Shown piece by piece: positions 1-5,055 of a stretch of 5,055 nucleotides of DNA. Origin of the DNA: an uncultured Variovorax sp. (GTDB lineage Bacteria > Pseudomonadota > Gammaproteobacteria > Burkholderiales > Burkholderiaceae); NCBI GenBank assembly GCA_946478645.1, contig CAMLCW010000371.1, positions 1 to 5,055 of the forward strand, read 5' to 3'. Position 1 is the stretch's first letter. Each line of letters starts with the position of its first letter. The position numbers and the translations under genes were made by a program. The notes under the pieces were generated by a model. It worked only from the letters and a program-made list of their open reading frames with translations, had not been told where the DNA came from and ran no database searches.

Positions 1-661
1 CGGCGCCTTCGAATGCCGCAGCGTCGACACGCTGCTGGTGTTCGGCAGCGCCAAGGACAAGACCGTGCGCGTCTACACCGTGCCCGTGGCGTCGCTGCCC
101 GGTGCGCGCGGCGACGGCCAGCCCGTCACCACGCTGATCGAGCTCGAGGCCGGCACGCACGTCACGCACTTCTTCGCGGGCCCGGTGGGCGCCAGCCTGC
201 TGCTGGCCAACACCGGCGGCTACGGCTTCATCTGCACGGTCGAGAACATGATGTCGCGCCAGCGCGGCGGCAAGGCTTTTATCGACGTGGGCGAGGGCGA
301 GGCACTGTGCCGTCCGTCGCTCGTGGGCGGCGCGAGCGGCGCCGAGCCGATGCCGGCCGCCACGCATGTGGCCTGTGCTTCCACGGGCGGTCGCATCCTC
401 ACCTTCGAGATCGCAGAGCTCAAGAGCCTGCCGAAGGGCGGACGCGGCCTCACGCTGATCGACCTCGACCCCAAGGACACGCTCGCGGGCGCCGCGGCCT
501 ACACGCGCAGCGTGCGCATCGAGGGCATCGGCCGCGGCGGCAAGGCGCGCGACGAGACGCTCGAGATCCGCACGTTGAATAACGCGCGCGGCACCCGCGC
601 GCGCAAGGGCAAGGCGGCCGACCTCGGCTTCAAGCCCACCGGCATCGTGCGGGTGCTGTGA
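1..661 (+). CDS. parC: DNA topoisomerase IV subunit A, C-terminal part (5' truncated by window)
   Basis: ParC is the DNA-cleaving subunit of topoisomerase IV; with ParE it decatenates sister chromosomes in the cytoplasm. Only the last 219 codons are present, read from base 2 with no stop until TGA at 659-661, so the catalytic tyrosine domain lies off the window. What is visible is the C-terminal DNA-wrapping beta-pinwheel: repeated blade-like segments such as LLLANTGGYGFICTVENM and ACASTGGRILTFEIAELKSL. A degenerate GyrA-box-like SRQRGGKAF lies around fragment residues 85-93 (bases 254-280). The end is conserved in style (LNNARGTRARKGKAADLGF, then a short hydrophobic tail), as I recall it from Comamonadaceae ParC proteins. 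The degenerate rather than canonical QRRGGKG box favours ParC over GyrA. The next gene starts inside its stop codon. The identification is by family recognition. Confidence 0.9.
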   Translation, partial: GAFECRSVDTLLVFGSAKDKTVRVYTVPVASLPGARGDGQPVTTLIELEAGTHVTHFFAGPVGASLLLANTGGYGFICTVENMMSRQRGGKAFIDVGEGEALCRPSLVGGASGAEPMPAATHVACASTGGRILTFEIAELKSLPKGGRGLTLIDLDPKDTLAGAAAYTRSVRIEGIGRGGKARDETLEIRTLNNARGTRARKGKAADLGFKPTGIVRVL

Positions 662-849
662 TGGGCGGCGTCGACATCAGCACCATCGGCCTGCTGATCG
701 CGGTGGTCACGGGCATCGGCAGCTTCGTGCTCGGCCGGCACCTGCGCACGCGGTATTCGGCGAAGAAGCGGGCCAAGGACCGCATTGCGGCCCAGGCCAA
801 CGAGACGCGCCAGCAGCGCCGCGCGCGCGAGCGGCGCGAGCGCGGCTGA
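661..849 (+). CDS. Small single-pass membrane protein, function unknown, coupled to parC
   Basis: I do not recognise this 62-residue protein. It opens with a short polar MGGVDIST, then one hydrophobic segment at about residues 9-25 (IGLLIAVVTGIGSFVLG). The rest is a strongly basic tail (RHLRTRYSAKKRAKDR, later RQQRRARERRERG), probably helical. By the positive-inside rule the tail would face the cytoplasm, where it could contact nucleic acid or acidic lipid; that is inference. ATG at 661-663 overlaps the parC stop (TGATG), and a GTG one codon earlier is an alternative start. There is no good Shine-Dalgarno, so translation probably depends on termination of parC. Arginine- and alanine-rich reading frames arise easily in GC-rich DNA. 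The tight overlap and the clean hydrophobic-then-basic layout nevertheless favour a real gene. Confidence 0.6.
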   Translation: MGGVDISTIGLLIAVVTGIGSFVLGRHLRTRYSAKKRAKDRIAAQANETRQQRRARERRERG

Positions 850-872
850 GGCCACGGCGGATTAACGTCGTA

Positions 873-884
873 AGGAATATTCCT
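873..884. promoter_or_regulatory. 12-bp perfect palindrome, candidate PrlF-YhaV operator
   Basis: AGGAATATTCCT reads identically on both strands. It is the most AT-rich stretch of the otherwise GC-rich leader and ends 33 bases before the prlF ATG. Type II antitoxins, including PrlF with YhaV, bind their own promoter and repress it, so this is the natural operator candidate. GAATAT within it could also serve as a -10 element, but I see no convincing -35 at the right distance. Confidence 0.5.
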
Positions 885-905
885 CGCCATGTTGGTCCGC
901 ACCTC

Positions 906-910
906 AGGAG
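906..910 (+). promoter_or_regulatory. Ribosome binding site of prlF
   Basis: AGGAG lies seven bases before ATG 918-920, a near-ideal Shine-Dalgarno spacing. It fixes the antitoxin start. The toxin has no comparable site of its own. Confidence 0.85.
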
Positions 911-917
911 AACAGCC

Positions 918-1235
918 ATGCCCGAAATCCACGAGATCGCGACCTTGACATCCAAGGGACAGATCACGCTGCCCAGGTCGATTCGGCAGGCGCTGGGCGT
1001 GGACACCGGCGGCAAGGTGGCGTTTGATGTTCGCAATGGCGATGTCGTCGTGACCCAAGCCGATGCCGAGCACAACGACCCCGCGATCGGTGCCTTCCTG
1101 CAACTGCTCGAGGCAGACATCCGGGCTGGGCAGCATGTCGCGTCGCTGCCGGACGACTTGGCGCGAGCTATGCTGGCGAACGTCGGCCGCACGGTGAATC
1201 TCGATGAAGACATCGAAGGCGACGTGGCGCTCTGA
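918..1235 (+). CDS. prlF: Type II antitoxin PrlF (AbrB/SpoVT fold)
   Basis: This 105-residue antitoxin neutralises the YhaV ribonuclease and, in E. coli, represses its own operon. Residues about 6-40 form the swapped-hairpin AbrB/SpoVT DNA-binding domain, with the signature TSKGQITLPRSIRQALGV followed by GGKVAFDV. The C-terminal half (DPAIGAFLQLLEADIRAGQH, then DEDIEGDVAL) is the part specific to the PrlF subfamily and would contact the toxin. Its length is close to the roughly 110 residues of E. coli PrlF. The start is set by AGGAG at 906-910. The stop TGA overlaps the yhaV ATG by one base, the usual antitoxin-first arrangement, so toxin translation is coupled to antitoxin translation. Self-repression through the palindrome at 873-884 is inferred. 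Confidence 0.93.
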   Translation: MPEIHEIATLTSKGQITLPRSIRQALGVDTGGKVAFDVRNGDVVVTQADAEHNDPAIGAFLQLLEADIRAGQHVASLPDDLARAMLANVGRTVNLDEDIEGDVAL

Positions 1236-1696
1236 TGCAGCGGCACGGCTGGACGCTGCTGTTCCATGACGGCGTCGTCGAGCAGTTGCGCAAGTTGCAG
1301 GCGGCGGCCAGCCGGGCCGAGCAGCGCGATCCGCAGCGGTTCGAGGGCAATGCCAATGCCAAGCTGTTCCGCGCGCTCAGCCAACTGATCATGGAGGTCG
1401 TGCCGAGCGATCCCGCGCGCGAGGCGTATCGGCAAGGCAATACGCTCAGGCCGGCCGGCCGCCACTGGCGGCGCGCAAAGATCGGGCGGCGGTTTCGGCT
1501 GTTCTTTCGCTATGACTCGACGGCCAGGGTCATCATGTTCGCCTGGGTGAACGACGAGCAGACCTTGCGGTCGGCCGGCAGCAGATCCGACCCGTACGCC
1601 GTGTTCGAGAAGATGCTGGGCCGCGGCAGCCCTCCCGACGATTGGGCGGGGCTCGTGGCCGCGAGCGCAAGGGAGTGGCGCGATCCCCTTGCATAG
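1235..1696 (+). CDS. yhaV: Type II toxin YhaV, RelE-superfamily ribonuclease
   Basis: YhaV is a cytoplasmic RNase of the RelE-like superfamily that cuts RNA and stops growth when free of PrlF. The 153-residue length matches the E. coli protein (about 154). Family landmarks appear in order: GWTLLFHDGVVEQLRKL at 5-21, YRQGNTL at 65-71, HWRRAKIGRRFRLFFRY at 77-93, VIMFAWVNDEQTLR at 99-112, DPYAVFEKML at 119-128 and GSPPDDWAGL at 131-140. The basic and aromatic H77-Y93 stretch and the AWVND strand are the most conserved parts and probably include the active surface. No frameshift or truncation is visible, so the toxin looks intact. ATG 1235 overlaps the prlF stop and lacks a well-placed Shine-Dalgarno. 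The gene ends only 16 bases from the convergent Bug receptor gene. Confidence 0.94.
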   Translation: MQRHGWTLLFHDGVVEQLRKLQAAASRAEQRDPQRFEGNANAKLFRALSQLIMEVVPSDPAREAYRQGNTLRPAGRHWRRAKIGRRFRLFFRYDSTARVIMFAWVNDEQTLRSAGSRSDPYAVFEKMLGRGSPPDDWAGLVAASAREWRDPLA

Positions 1697-1712
1697 GGTT
1701 AACAGGCCCTGA

Positions 1713-2693
1713 TCAGCGCGAGAGCCCGAGCACCCCGAGAATTTCCTTCTCGCGCTTCATCGCGTCGAGCGCGAACGCGCGGTAGTCCTTCGGGCTCTTG
1801 TAGTCGGGCTCCATCTCGTAGCGCGCGAGCACGTCCTTGAATGGCTTCGTCTCCATGGCCTGCTTGAACGCATCGTGCAGGCGCGCGGCGATGGCCGGGT
1901 CGAGCCCGCGCGGGCCCACCAATCCCCAGGGCGAGGTCTGCACGATGTCGACACCGCTTTCCTTGAGCGTGGGCACGTCGGGGTAGCGCGCCATGCGCTT
2001 GTCGCCCCAGACCGCGATCAGCCGCAGCTTGCCGGCGTCGACGTAGGGCACGAAGGCGGAGGTCTCGGCCGCCGAATCGACCTGGCCGCTGACGATCGCC
2101 TGCAGCGACTCGGCGCTGCCCTTGTACGGAATGTGGTTGAGCTGGATGCCGAACTGCCGCGAGACCTGCTCCATCGTCAGGTGATTCGTGGTGGCCACGC
2201 CGGGTGTGCTGTAGGTCAGCGTGCCGGGGTTGGCGCGCGCCTTGGCCACGTAGTCTTTCAACGTCTTGATGGACGAGTCGGCGGGCACGACGATGCCGAA
2301 GGCGTAGCCGGTCAAGCCGATGATGTAGCTGAGGTCCTTGGCCGGGTCCCACTTGATGTCGTTGGTGTAGGGCAGGCGGTAGACGCCAGCCGGTGCGATC
2401 GCGAGCGTGTAGCCGTCGGGCGGGGCCGACTGCAGGTTCTGCACCGGGATCGTGCCGCCGACGCCGGGCTTGTTCTCGATGACGATCGGCTGTCCGAGGA
2501 TGGCGCCGGCCTTTTCCGCGAGCACGCGCATCGGTGCGTCGGTCGAGCCGCCGGGCGCGAAGCCGATCATGACCTTGATCGGACGGGACGGATAAGCGGA
2601 TGGCTTTTCCTGCGCGCCGGCCGGCGCTGCGGCGGCCAGCATCGCGGCGGCGCCGAGTGCGGCGGCCAGGTGGGCAAGGGTTCGAGCGGACAT
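1713..2693 (-). CDS. Bug-family (TctC-like) periplasmic solute-binding protein
   Basis: This 326-residue receptor belongs to the Bug/TctC family, which captures organic acids or related solutes in the periplasm, usually for tripartite tricarboxylate (TTT) transporters. A signal peptide is clear: MSARTLAHL, then a hydrophobic alanine-rich core to about residue 24, with likely cleavage after AGA (residues 25-27). The mature part begins with the hallmark YPSRPIKVMIGFAPGGSTD (34-52). ENKPGVGGT (73-81) and PPDGYTL (91-97) follow, then TYSTPGVATTNHL (160-172) and HIPYKGSAESLQ (187-198), all ligand-cleft motifs of the family. An in-frame ATG six codons upstream (2711) is rejected, because AAGGAG sits five bases before 2693. 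No TctA or TctB membrane subunits are in the window, so it is either an orphan receptor or served from elsewhere. It follows the acyl-CoA ligase by 67 bp on the same strand. The ligand is not predictable from sequence. Confidence 0.93.
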   Translation of the reverse strand: MSARTLAHLAAALGAAAMLAAAAPAGAQEKPSAYPSRPIKVMIGFAPGGSTDAPMRVLAEKAGAILGQPIVIENKPGVGGTIPVQNLQSAPPDGYTLAIAPAGVYRLPYTNDIKWDPAKDLSYIIGLTGYAFGIVVPADSSIKTLKDYVAKARANPGTLTYSTPGVATTNHLTMEQVSRQFGIQLNHIPYKGSAESLQAIVSGQVDSAAETSAFVPYVDAGKLRLIAVWGDKRMARYPDVPTLKESGVDIVQTSPWGLVGPRGLDPAIAARLHDAFKQAMETKPFKDVLARYEMEPDYKSPKDYRAFALDAMKREKEILGVLGLSR

Positions 2694-2698
2694 GGTGT

Positions 2699-2704
2699 CT
2701 CCTT
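2699..2704 (-). promoter_or_regulatory. Ribosome binding site that sets the Bug receptor start
   Basis: On the minus strand AAGGAG is followed by ACACC and then ATG (2693-2691). This strong site falls inside the longer frame that would start at 2711, so it argues for the shorter, signal-peptide-first protein. Confidence 0.85.
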
Positions 2705-2760
2705 GGGGCATGGTTGCCCTGTCGTTGGTGGAAAGAAAAGAAATCGGGATGCCGCGACGG

Positions 2761-4311
2761 CTACGTGCCGGCGTCGTCGTCGGGAACTTGCGCGAGCGCC
2801 TTCAGAACGTTCTTCTGGACCTTGCCGTTGGGCGCCGACGGCAGCGTGGCCATCGTGCGGATCTCGCTGGGCTGCTTGTACGGCGACAGTTGCGCGCGCA
2901 AATAGGCACGCAGCCGGTCGAGGTCGATCGCCGCGCCTTCCCTGGTTTCGAGGAACGCCACGATCTCCTCGTTGTCGCCGGCCTCGCGCCCGACCACGGC
3001 CGACTGCACCACGCCCGGGTAGGTGTTGAGCACCTGTTCGACCTCGAGCGGATAGACGTTGAAGCCCGAGCGGATGATGAGTTCCTTGGTGCGCCCACAG
3101 ATGACGAGCGCGCCATCGGCTTCCTGGCGTGCGAGGTCGCCGGTGTCGAACCAGCCGGCGCTGTCGATGGCCGCCGCCGTGAGTTCGGGGCTGCGGTAAT
3201 AGCCCTGCATCAGCCCGGGGCCGCGCACCTGGAGCGCGCCGGCTTCGCCAGGCTGCACGTCGCGTCCGTCGGCCGTGCGGATGCGCACCTCGACCTGCGG
3301 GATCGGCGGACCGACCGCGCAGTCGCCGCGGGGCGCTGCCAGCCGCGTCTGCGCAATCGTCGGGCCGGTTTCGGTCAGTCCGTAGCCGTTGTGCAGCGGC
3401 TGGCCGAAGGCGCGCTCCACCTCGGCCTTGAGGCTCGGCGTGAGCGGCGAGCCGGCCACGCTGATGAGCCGCAGCCGGGGGGCCTGCAGTGCCGCACCGT
3501 GCTGGCGCGACCATTCGAGCAGTCGCGCGAAGAGCGCAGGCACGCCGGTGAAGATCGTGATTGCGTCGTGCCGCAGCGCGCGCGCCGTGCCTTCGGCCGA
3601 GAAGCGCGGCTCCAGCACCAGCGCGGCGCCCGCGCTCATCGAACCAAGGAACTGCGTCGACAGCCCCACCACATGCGCCATCGGCAGCACGCCGTAGACC
3701 ACATCGCCCGGGCCCATGGCGCGCAGCTCGCGCGCGGCAGTGGCGACGAAGATCAGGTTGGCATGCGTCAGCATCACCGCCTTGGGCGCGCCGGTGGTGC
3801 CCGAGGTGTAGACGAGGGCCGCGACCTGCCGGCGCGGATCGGCCTCGCAGGGTTCGGACATCGCGGCTTCGGCCAACGGCCCGATCGCGAGTTCACCGCC
3901 GAGCTCATCGGAAAAAGGCTCGGCGTGATGCCGCCGCGCATGCGCGGCCGCGTCGGGCGACACATGGCACAGGTAGAGCACGCGCCGCGCGCCCGAATGC
4001 GCGATGAATGCATCGATCTCGCGCGGCGACAGGCGCGCATTCACCACCACGGTCCAGGCGTCGAGGCGGCTGAGCGCAAGGAACGCCACGCACAGCGCGG
4101 CACTGTTCTCGCCAACGATCAGCACGCGATCGCCGGCGCGCACGCCCGCGGCGGTGAATTGCGCGGCCATCGACTCGGTCGCGCGGCCGAGCGCGCCGTA
4201 GCTCAGCGCAACGAAGGCATCGCGCAGCGCCAGCGCCTCCGGCTGCTGCGCGATCCAGCGGGCGAGCAGTTCGTGGACGCGGCGCGGCGGTGGGCAGGTC
4301 TCGGCAGTCAT
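2761..4311 (-). CDS. Acyl-CoA ligase, AMP-binding (ANL) superfamily, substrate unknown
   Basis: This 516-residue class I adenylate-forming enzyme activates a carboxylic acid with ATP to an acyl-AMP and passes it to CoA. All core motifs are present: P-loop YTSGTTGAPK (168-177), NGYGLTETGPT (308-318), GWFDTGDL with D392 (386-393), hinge GRTKELIIRSGFNVYPLEVE (406-425), and the catalytic lysine K497 in PNGKVQK (494-500). Length is normal and no key residue is missing. There is no signal peptide, so it is cytoplasmic. Whether the acid is fatty, aromatic or another type cannot be told by eye. The only start near the conserved N terminus is ATG 4311-4309. A GGAG lies 12 bases upstream, rather far, so initiation may be modest. 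The Bug receptor gene follows 67 bp downstream, suggesting co-transcription for uptake plus activation. Transcription probably starts in the divergent region carrying the repeats at 4386-4399 and 4485-4498. Confidence 0.93.
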   Translation of the reverse strand: MTAETCPPPRRVHELLARWIAQQPEALALRDAFVALSYGALGRATESMAAQFTAAGVRAGDRVLIVGENSAALCVAFLALSRLDAWTVVVNARLSPREIDAFIAHSGARRVLYLCHVSPDAAAHARRHHAEPFSDELGGELAIGPLAEAAMSEPCEADPRRQVAALVYTSGTTGAPKAVMLTHANLIFVATAARELRAMGPGDVVYGVLPMAHVVGLSTQFLGSMSAGAALVLEPRFSAEGTARALRHDAITIFTGVPALFARLLEWSRQHGAALQAPRLRLISVAGSPLTPSLKAEVERAFGQPLHNGYGLTETGPTIAQTRLAAPRGDCAVGPPIPQVEVRIRTADGRDVQPGEAGALQVRGPGLMQGYYRSPELTAAAIDSAGWFDTGDLARQEADGALVICGRTKELIIRSGFNVYPLEVEQVLNTYPGVVQSAVVGREAGDNEEIVAFLETREGAAIDLDRLRAYLRAQLSPYKQPSEIRTMATLPSAPNGKVQKNVLKALAQVPDDDAGT

Positions 4312-4385
4312 CGGTCGTGGTGTCTCCAGTGGCGTTGTCGGGAGCGAGTCTAGGCACGCGGAGGCCGTGGCGGCAGAAGCTCAAG

Positions 4386-4399
4386 ACTGCATTGCAGAA
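4386..4399 (+). repeat. Operator-like repeat, copy 1 (ligase side)
   Basis: ACTGCATTGCAGAA contains an 11-bp dyad, CTGCA-T-TGCAG, with perfect 5-bp arms. It is centred at 4392, 81 bases upstream of the ligase ATG. The same 14 bases occur in inverted orientation at 4485-4498. A perfect dyad repeated twice in one divergent promoter region is the usual mark of a dimeric repressor or activator site. Confidence 0.7.
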
Positions 4400-4484
4400 A
4401 ATGGGCGGCTGCGTCCTGTGCGGAAAAATGCGCCTCCGCCAGACACGAGGCGGGTTCCGTTGCGGGCCGCCCGCGCGCCGGGAG

Positions 4485-4498
4485 TTCTGCAATGCAGT
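4485..4498 (-). repeat. Operator-like repeat, copy 2 (inverted, dehydrogenase side)
   Basis: TTCTGCAATGCAGT on the plus strand is the exact reverse complement of copy 1. Its dyad CTGCA-A-TGCAG is centred at 4492, exactly 100 bp from the centre of copy 1 and about 107 bases upstream of the dehydrogenase ATG. Confidence 0.7.
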
Positions 4499-4532
4499 TT
4501 CAGCTATCGCCTCGATGACACCGCGGCGCAGG

Positions 4533-4546
4533 ACTGCATCCCAGAA
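4533..4546 (+). repeat. Operator-like repeat, copy 3 (degenerate)
   Basis: ACTGCATCCCAGAA matches copy 1 at 12 of 14 positions in the same orientation. The two differences (TG to CC) weaken the second arm of the dyad. Similarity continues past the repeat: both copies are followed by an ATGG...GCGG-type sequence. It lies about 53 bases upstream of the dehydrogenase ATG, where a secondary site could sit over or near that promoter. Confidence 0.5.
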
Positions 4547-4598
4547 TGGCGGGGCCGCGCGCCGAACCCGGCACGCATTTGACCGACGAAAGAACCGC

Positions 4599-5055
4599 AT
4601 GACCGACAAGAAAGCCATCCTCGTGATCGGCGCCGGGGACGCCACCGGCGGCGCGATCGCCCGCAGATTCGCCCGCGAGGGCTACATCGCCTGCGTCACC
4701 CGGCGCAGCGCCGACAAGCTGCAGCCGCTGGTCGACGAGATCCGCGCCGCGGGCGGCGAAGCCCACGGCTTCGGCAGCGATGCGCGCAAGGAAGAAGACA
4801 TGGTCGCGCTGGTCGAGAACATCGAGGCCAACATCGCGCCGATTGAGGTGGCGGTGTTCAACATCGGCGCCAACGTGCGCTTCGGCATCACCGAGACCAC
4901 CGCGCGCGTGTACTTCAAGGTCTGGGAGATGGCCTGCTTCGGCGGCTTCCTCATGGGCCGCGAGGTGGCCAAGCGCATGCTCGAACGCGAGCGCGGCACG
5001 ATCATCTTCACCGGCGCGACCGCCAGCCTGCGAGGGCGCGAAGGCTTCGCCGCGT
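4599..5055 (+). CDS. Short-chain dehydrogenase/reductase (SDR), N-terminal part (3' cut by window)
   Basis: This is a cytoplasmic NAD(P)-dependent oxidoreductase of the SDR superfamily; 152 residues are visible out of the usual 240-280. The Rossmann start is AILVIGAGDATGGAIARRF (6-24). Against the classical GxxxGxG pattern, the middle glycine is replaced (G11-AGD-A15-T-G17). Basic R35-R36 after the second strand hint at NADP(H) preference. Cofactor-stabilising D61 in GSDARK fits the family. The NNAG motif appears as FNIGAN (87-92), and FTGATASLRG (137-146) ends the strand that carries the catalytic serine, here probably S143. The YxxxK motif lies beyond the window. ATG 4599 is preceded only by a weak purine-rich stretch (GAAAGA). 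It diverges from the acyl-CoA ligase and may share its regulator. The alcohol or ketone substrate is unknown. Confidence 0.9.
   Translation, partial: MTDKKAILVIGAGDATGGAIARRFAREGYIACVTRRSADKLQPLVDEIRAAGGEAHGFGSDARKEEDMVALVENIEANIAPIEVAVFNIGANVRFGITETTARVYFKVWEMACFGGFLMGREVAKRMLERERGTIIFTGATASLRGREGFAA

Larger units (their letters stand above)
4312..4598. promoter_or_regulatory. Divergent intergenic regulatory region between ligase and SDR genes
   Basis: This 287-bp gap separates the two divergently transcribed units and must hold promoters for both. I see no convincing sigma-70 -35/-10 pair on either strand. Its visible structure is three related operator-like sequences, listed separately: one on the ligase side and two on the dehydrogenase side. 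I could find no coding frame with family resemblance, no tRNA-like fold and no terminator in it. Confidence 0.75.

Noticed and set aside
13..582. Alternative plus-strand frame over parC
   Set aside because: It is an Arg/His-rich shadow of the parC frame, which has clear topoisomerase C-terminal features.
889..948. Short leader-peptide frame starting at ATG 889 and overlapping the prlF start
   Set aside because: It has only 19 codons, no properly spaced Shine-Dalgarno and no attenuator-like content. It is probably chance.
1685..1712. Possible rho-independent terminator after yhaV (CCCT...AGGG and AGGG...CCCT pairs)
   Set aside because: The arms are only four bases long and no T-run follows on either strand. 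This is too weak to call.
1875..3029. Plus-strand open frame of 384 codons across the Bug gene
   Set aside because: It is antisense to the receptor and ligase genes, has low-complexity Arg/Gly/His content and no recognisable domain. It is a GC-rich shadow frame.
2692..4353. Long open frame of 553 codons on the plus strand
   Set aside because: It lies antisense to the acyl-CoA ligase. Its Arg/Ala/His-rich composition is typical of shadow frames in GC-rich DNA, and it shows no family motif, while the minus strand carries every ANL motif.
4367..4582. 71-codon plus-strand frame in the divergent intergenic region
   Set aside because: It has no ribosome binding site, no family resemblance and a composition like random GC-rich DNA. 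It also overlaps the operator-like repeats.
4579..4602. TTG-started seven-codon frame ending in ATGA at the SDR start, and the TGACCGAC direct repeat at 4580-4587 and 4600-4607
   Set aside because: Eight-base repeats and tiny frames are expected by chance. There is no ribosome binding site or wider duplication to support an uORF or slipped start.
1..5055. CRISPR array, tRNA, rRNA, insertion sequence or phage genes
   Set aside because: No regularly spaced repeats, tRNA-like cloverleaf, transposase motifs or terminal inverted repeats bounding a gene were seen.

Overview
This is a GC-rich stretch of bacterial chromosome. The gene families point to a beta-proteobacterium of the Burkholderiales, most likely Comamonadaceae close to Variovorax. 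The supporting signs are a ParC tail of the type seen in that group, a Bug-family periplasmic receptor (a family greatly expanded there), and GGAGACACC-type ribosome binding sites. The assignment rests on family recognition; no search was run.

Layout. (1) Bases 1-849, plus strand: the C-terminal end of parC (topoisomerase IV subunit A), then a 62-residue single-pass membrane protein of unknown function whose start overlaps the parC stop. (2) Bases 850-1696, plus strand: a complete prlF-yhaV type II toxin-antitoxin operon. A short leader carrying a perfect 12-bp palindrome precedes it. (3) Bases 1713-4311, minus strand, converging on yhaV: an acyl-CoA ligase of the AMP-binding superfamily, followed 67 bp later by a Bug-type solute-binding protein. 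These two probably form one transcript. (4) Bases 4312-4598: a 287-bp divergent regulatory region, the largest non-coding stretch here. It holds two identical 14-bp operator-like sequences in opposite orientation, centred exactly 100 bp apart, and a third copy with two mismatches. (5) Bases 4599-5055, plus strand: the N-terminal 152 residues of a short-chain dehydrogenase/reductase that runs off the window.

How it fits together. The left part is housekeeping (chromosome decatenation) followed by an accessory toxin-antitoxin module. The right part looks like a small catabolic locus. A periplasmic receptor would capture an organic acid, the ligase would convert a carboxylate to its CoA thioester, and the divergent dehydrogenase would act on a related alcohol or ketone. 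Shared operator-like repeats between the divergent units suggest control by a single regulator not encoded here. The substrate cannot be read from the sequence.

Nothing here is a clearly new system. The most interesting undescribed element is the three-copy inverted-repeat operator array. The small parC-coupled membrane protein is second.
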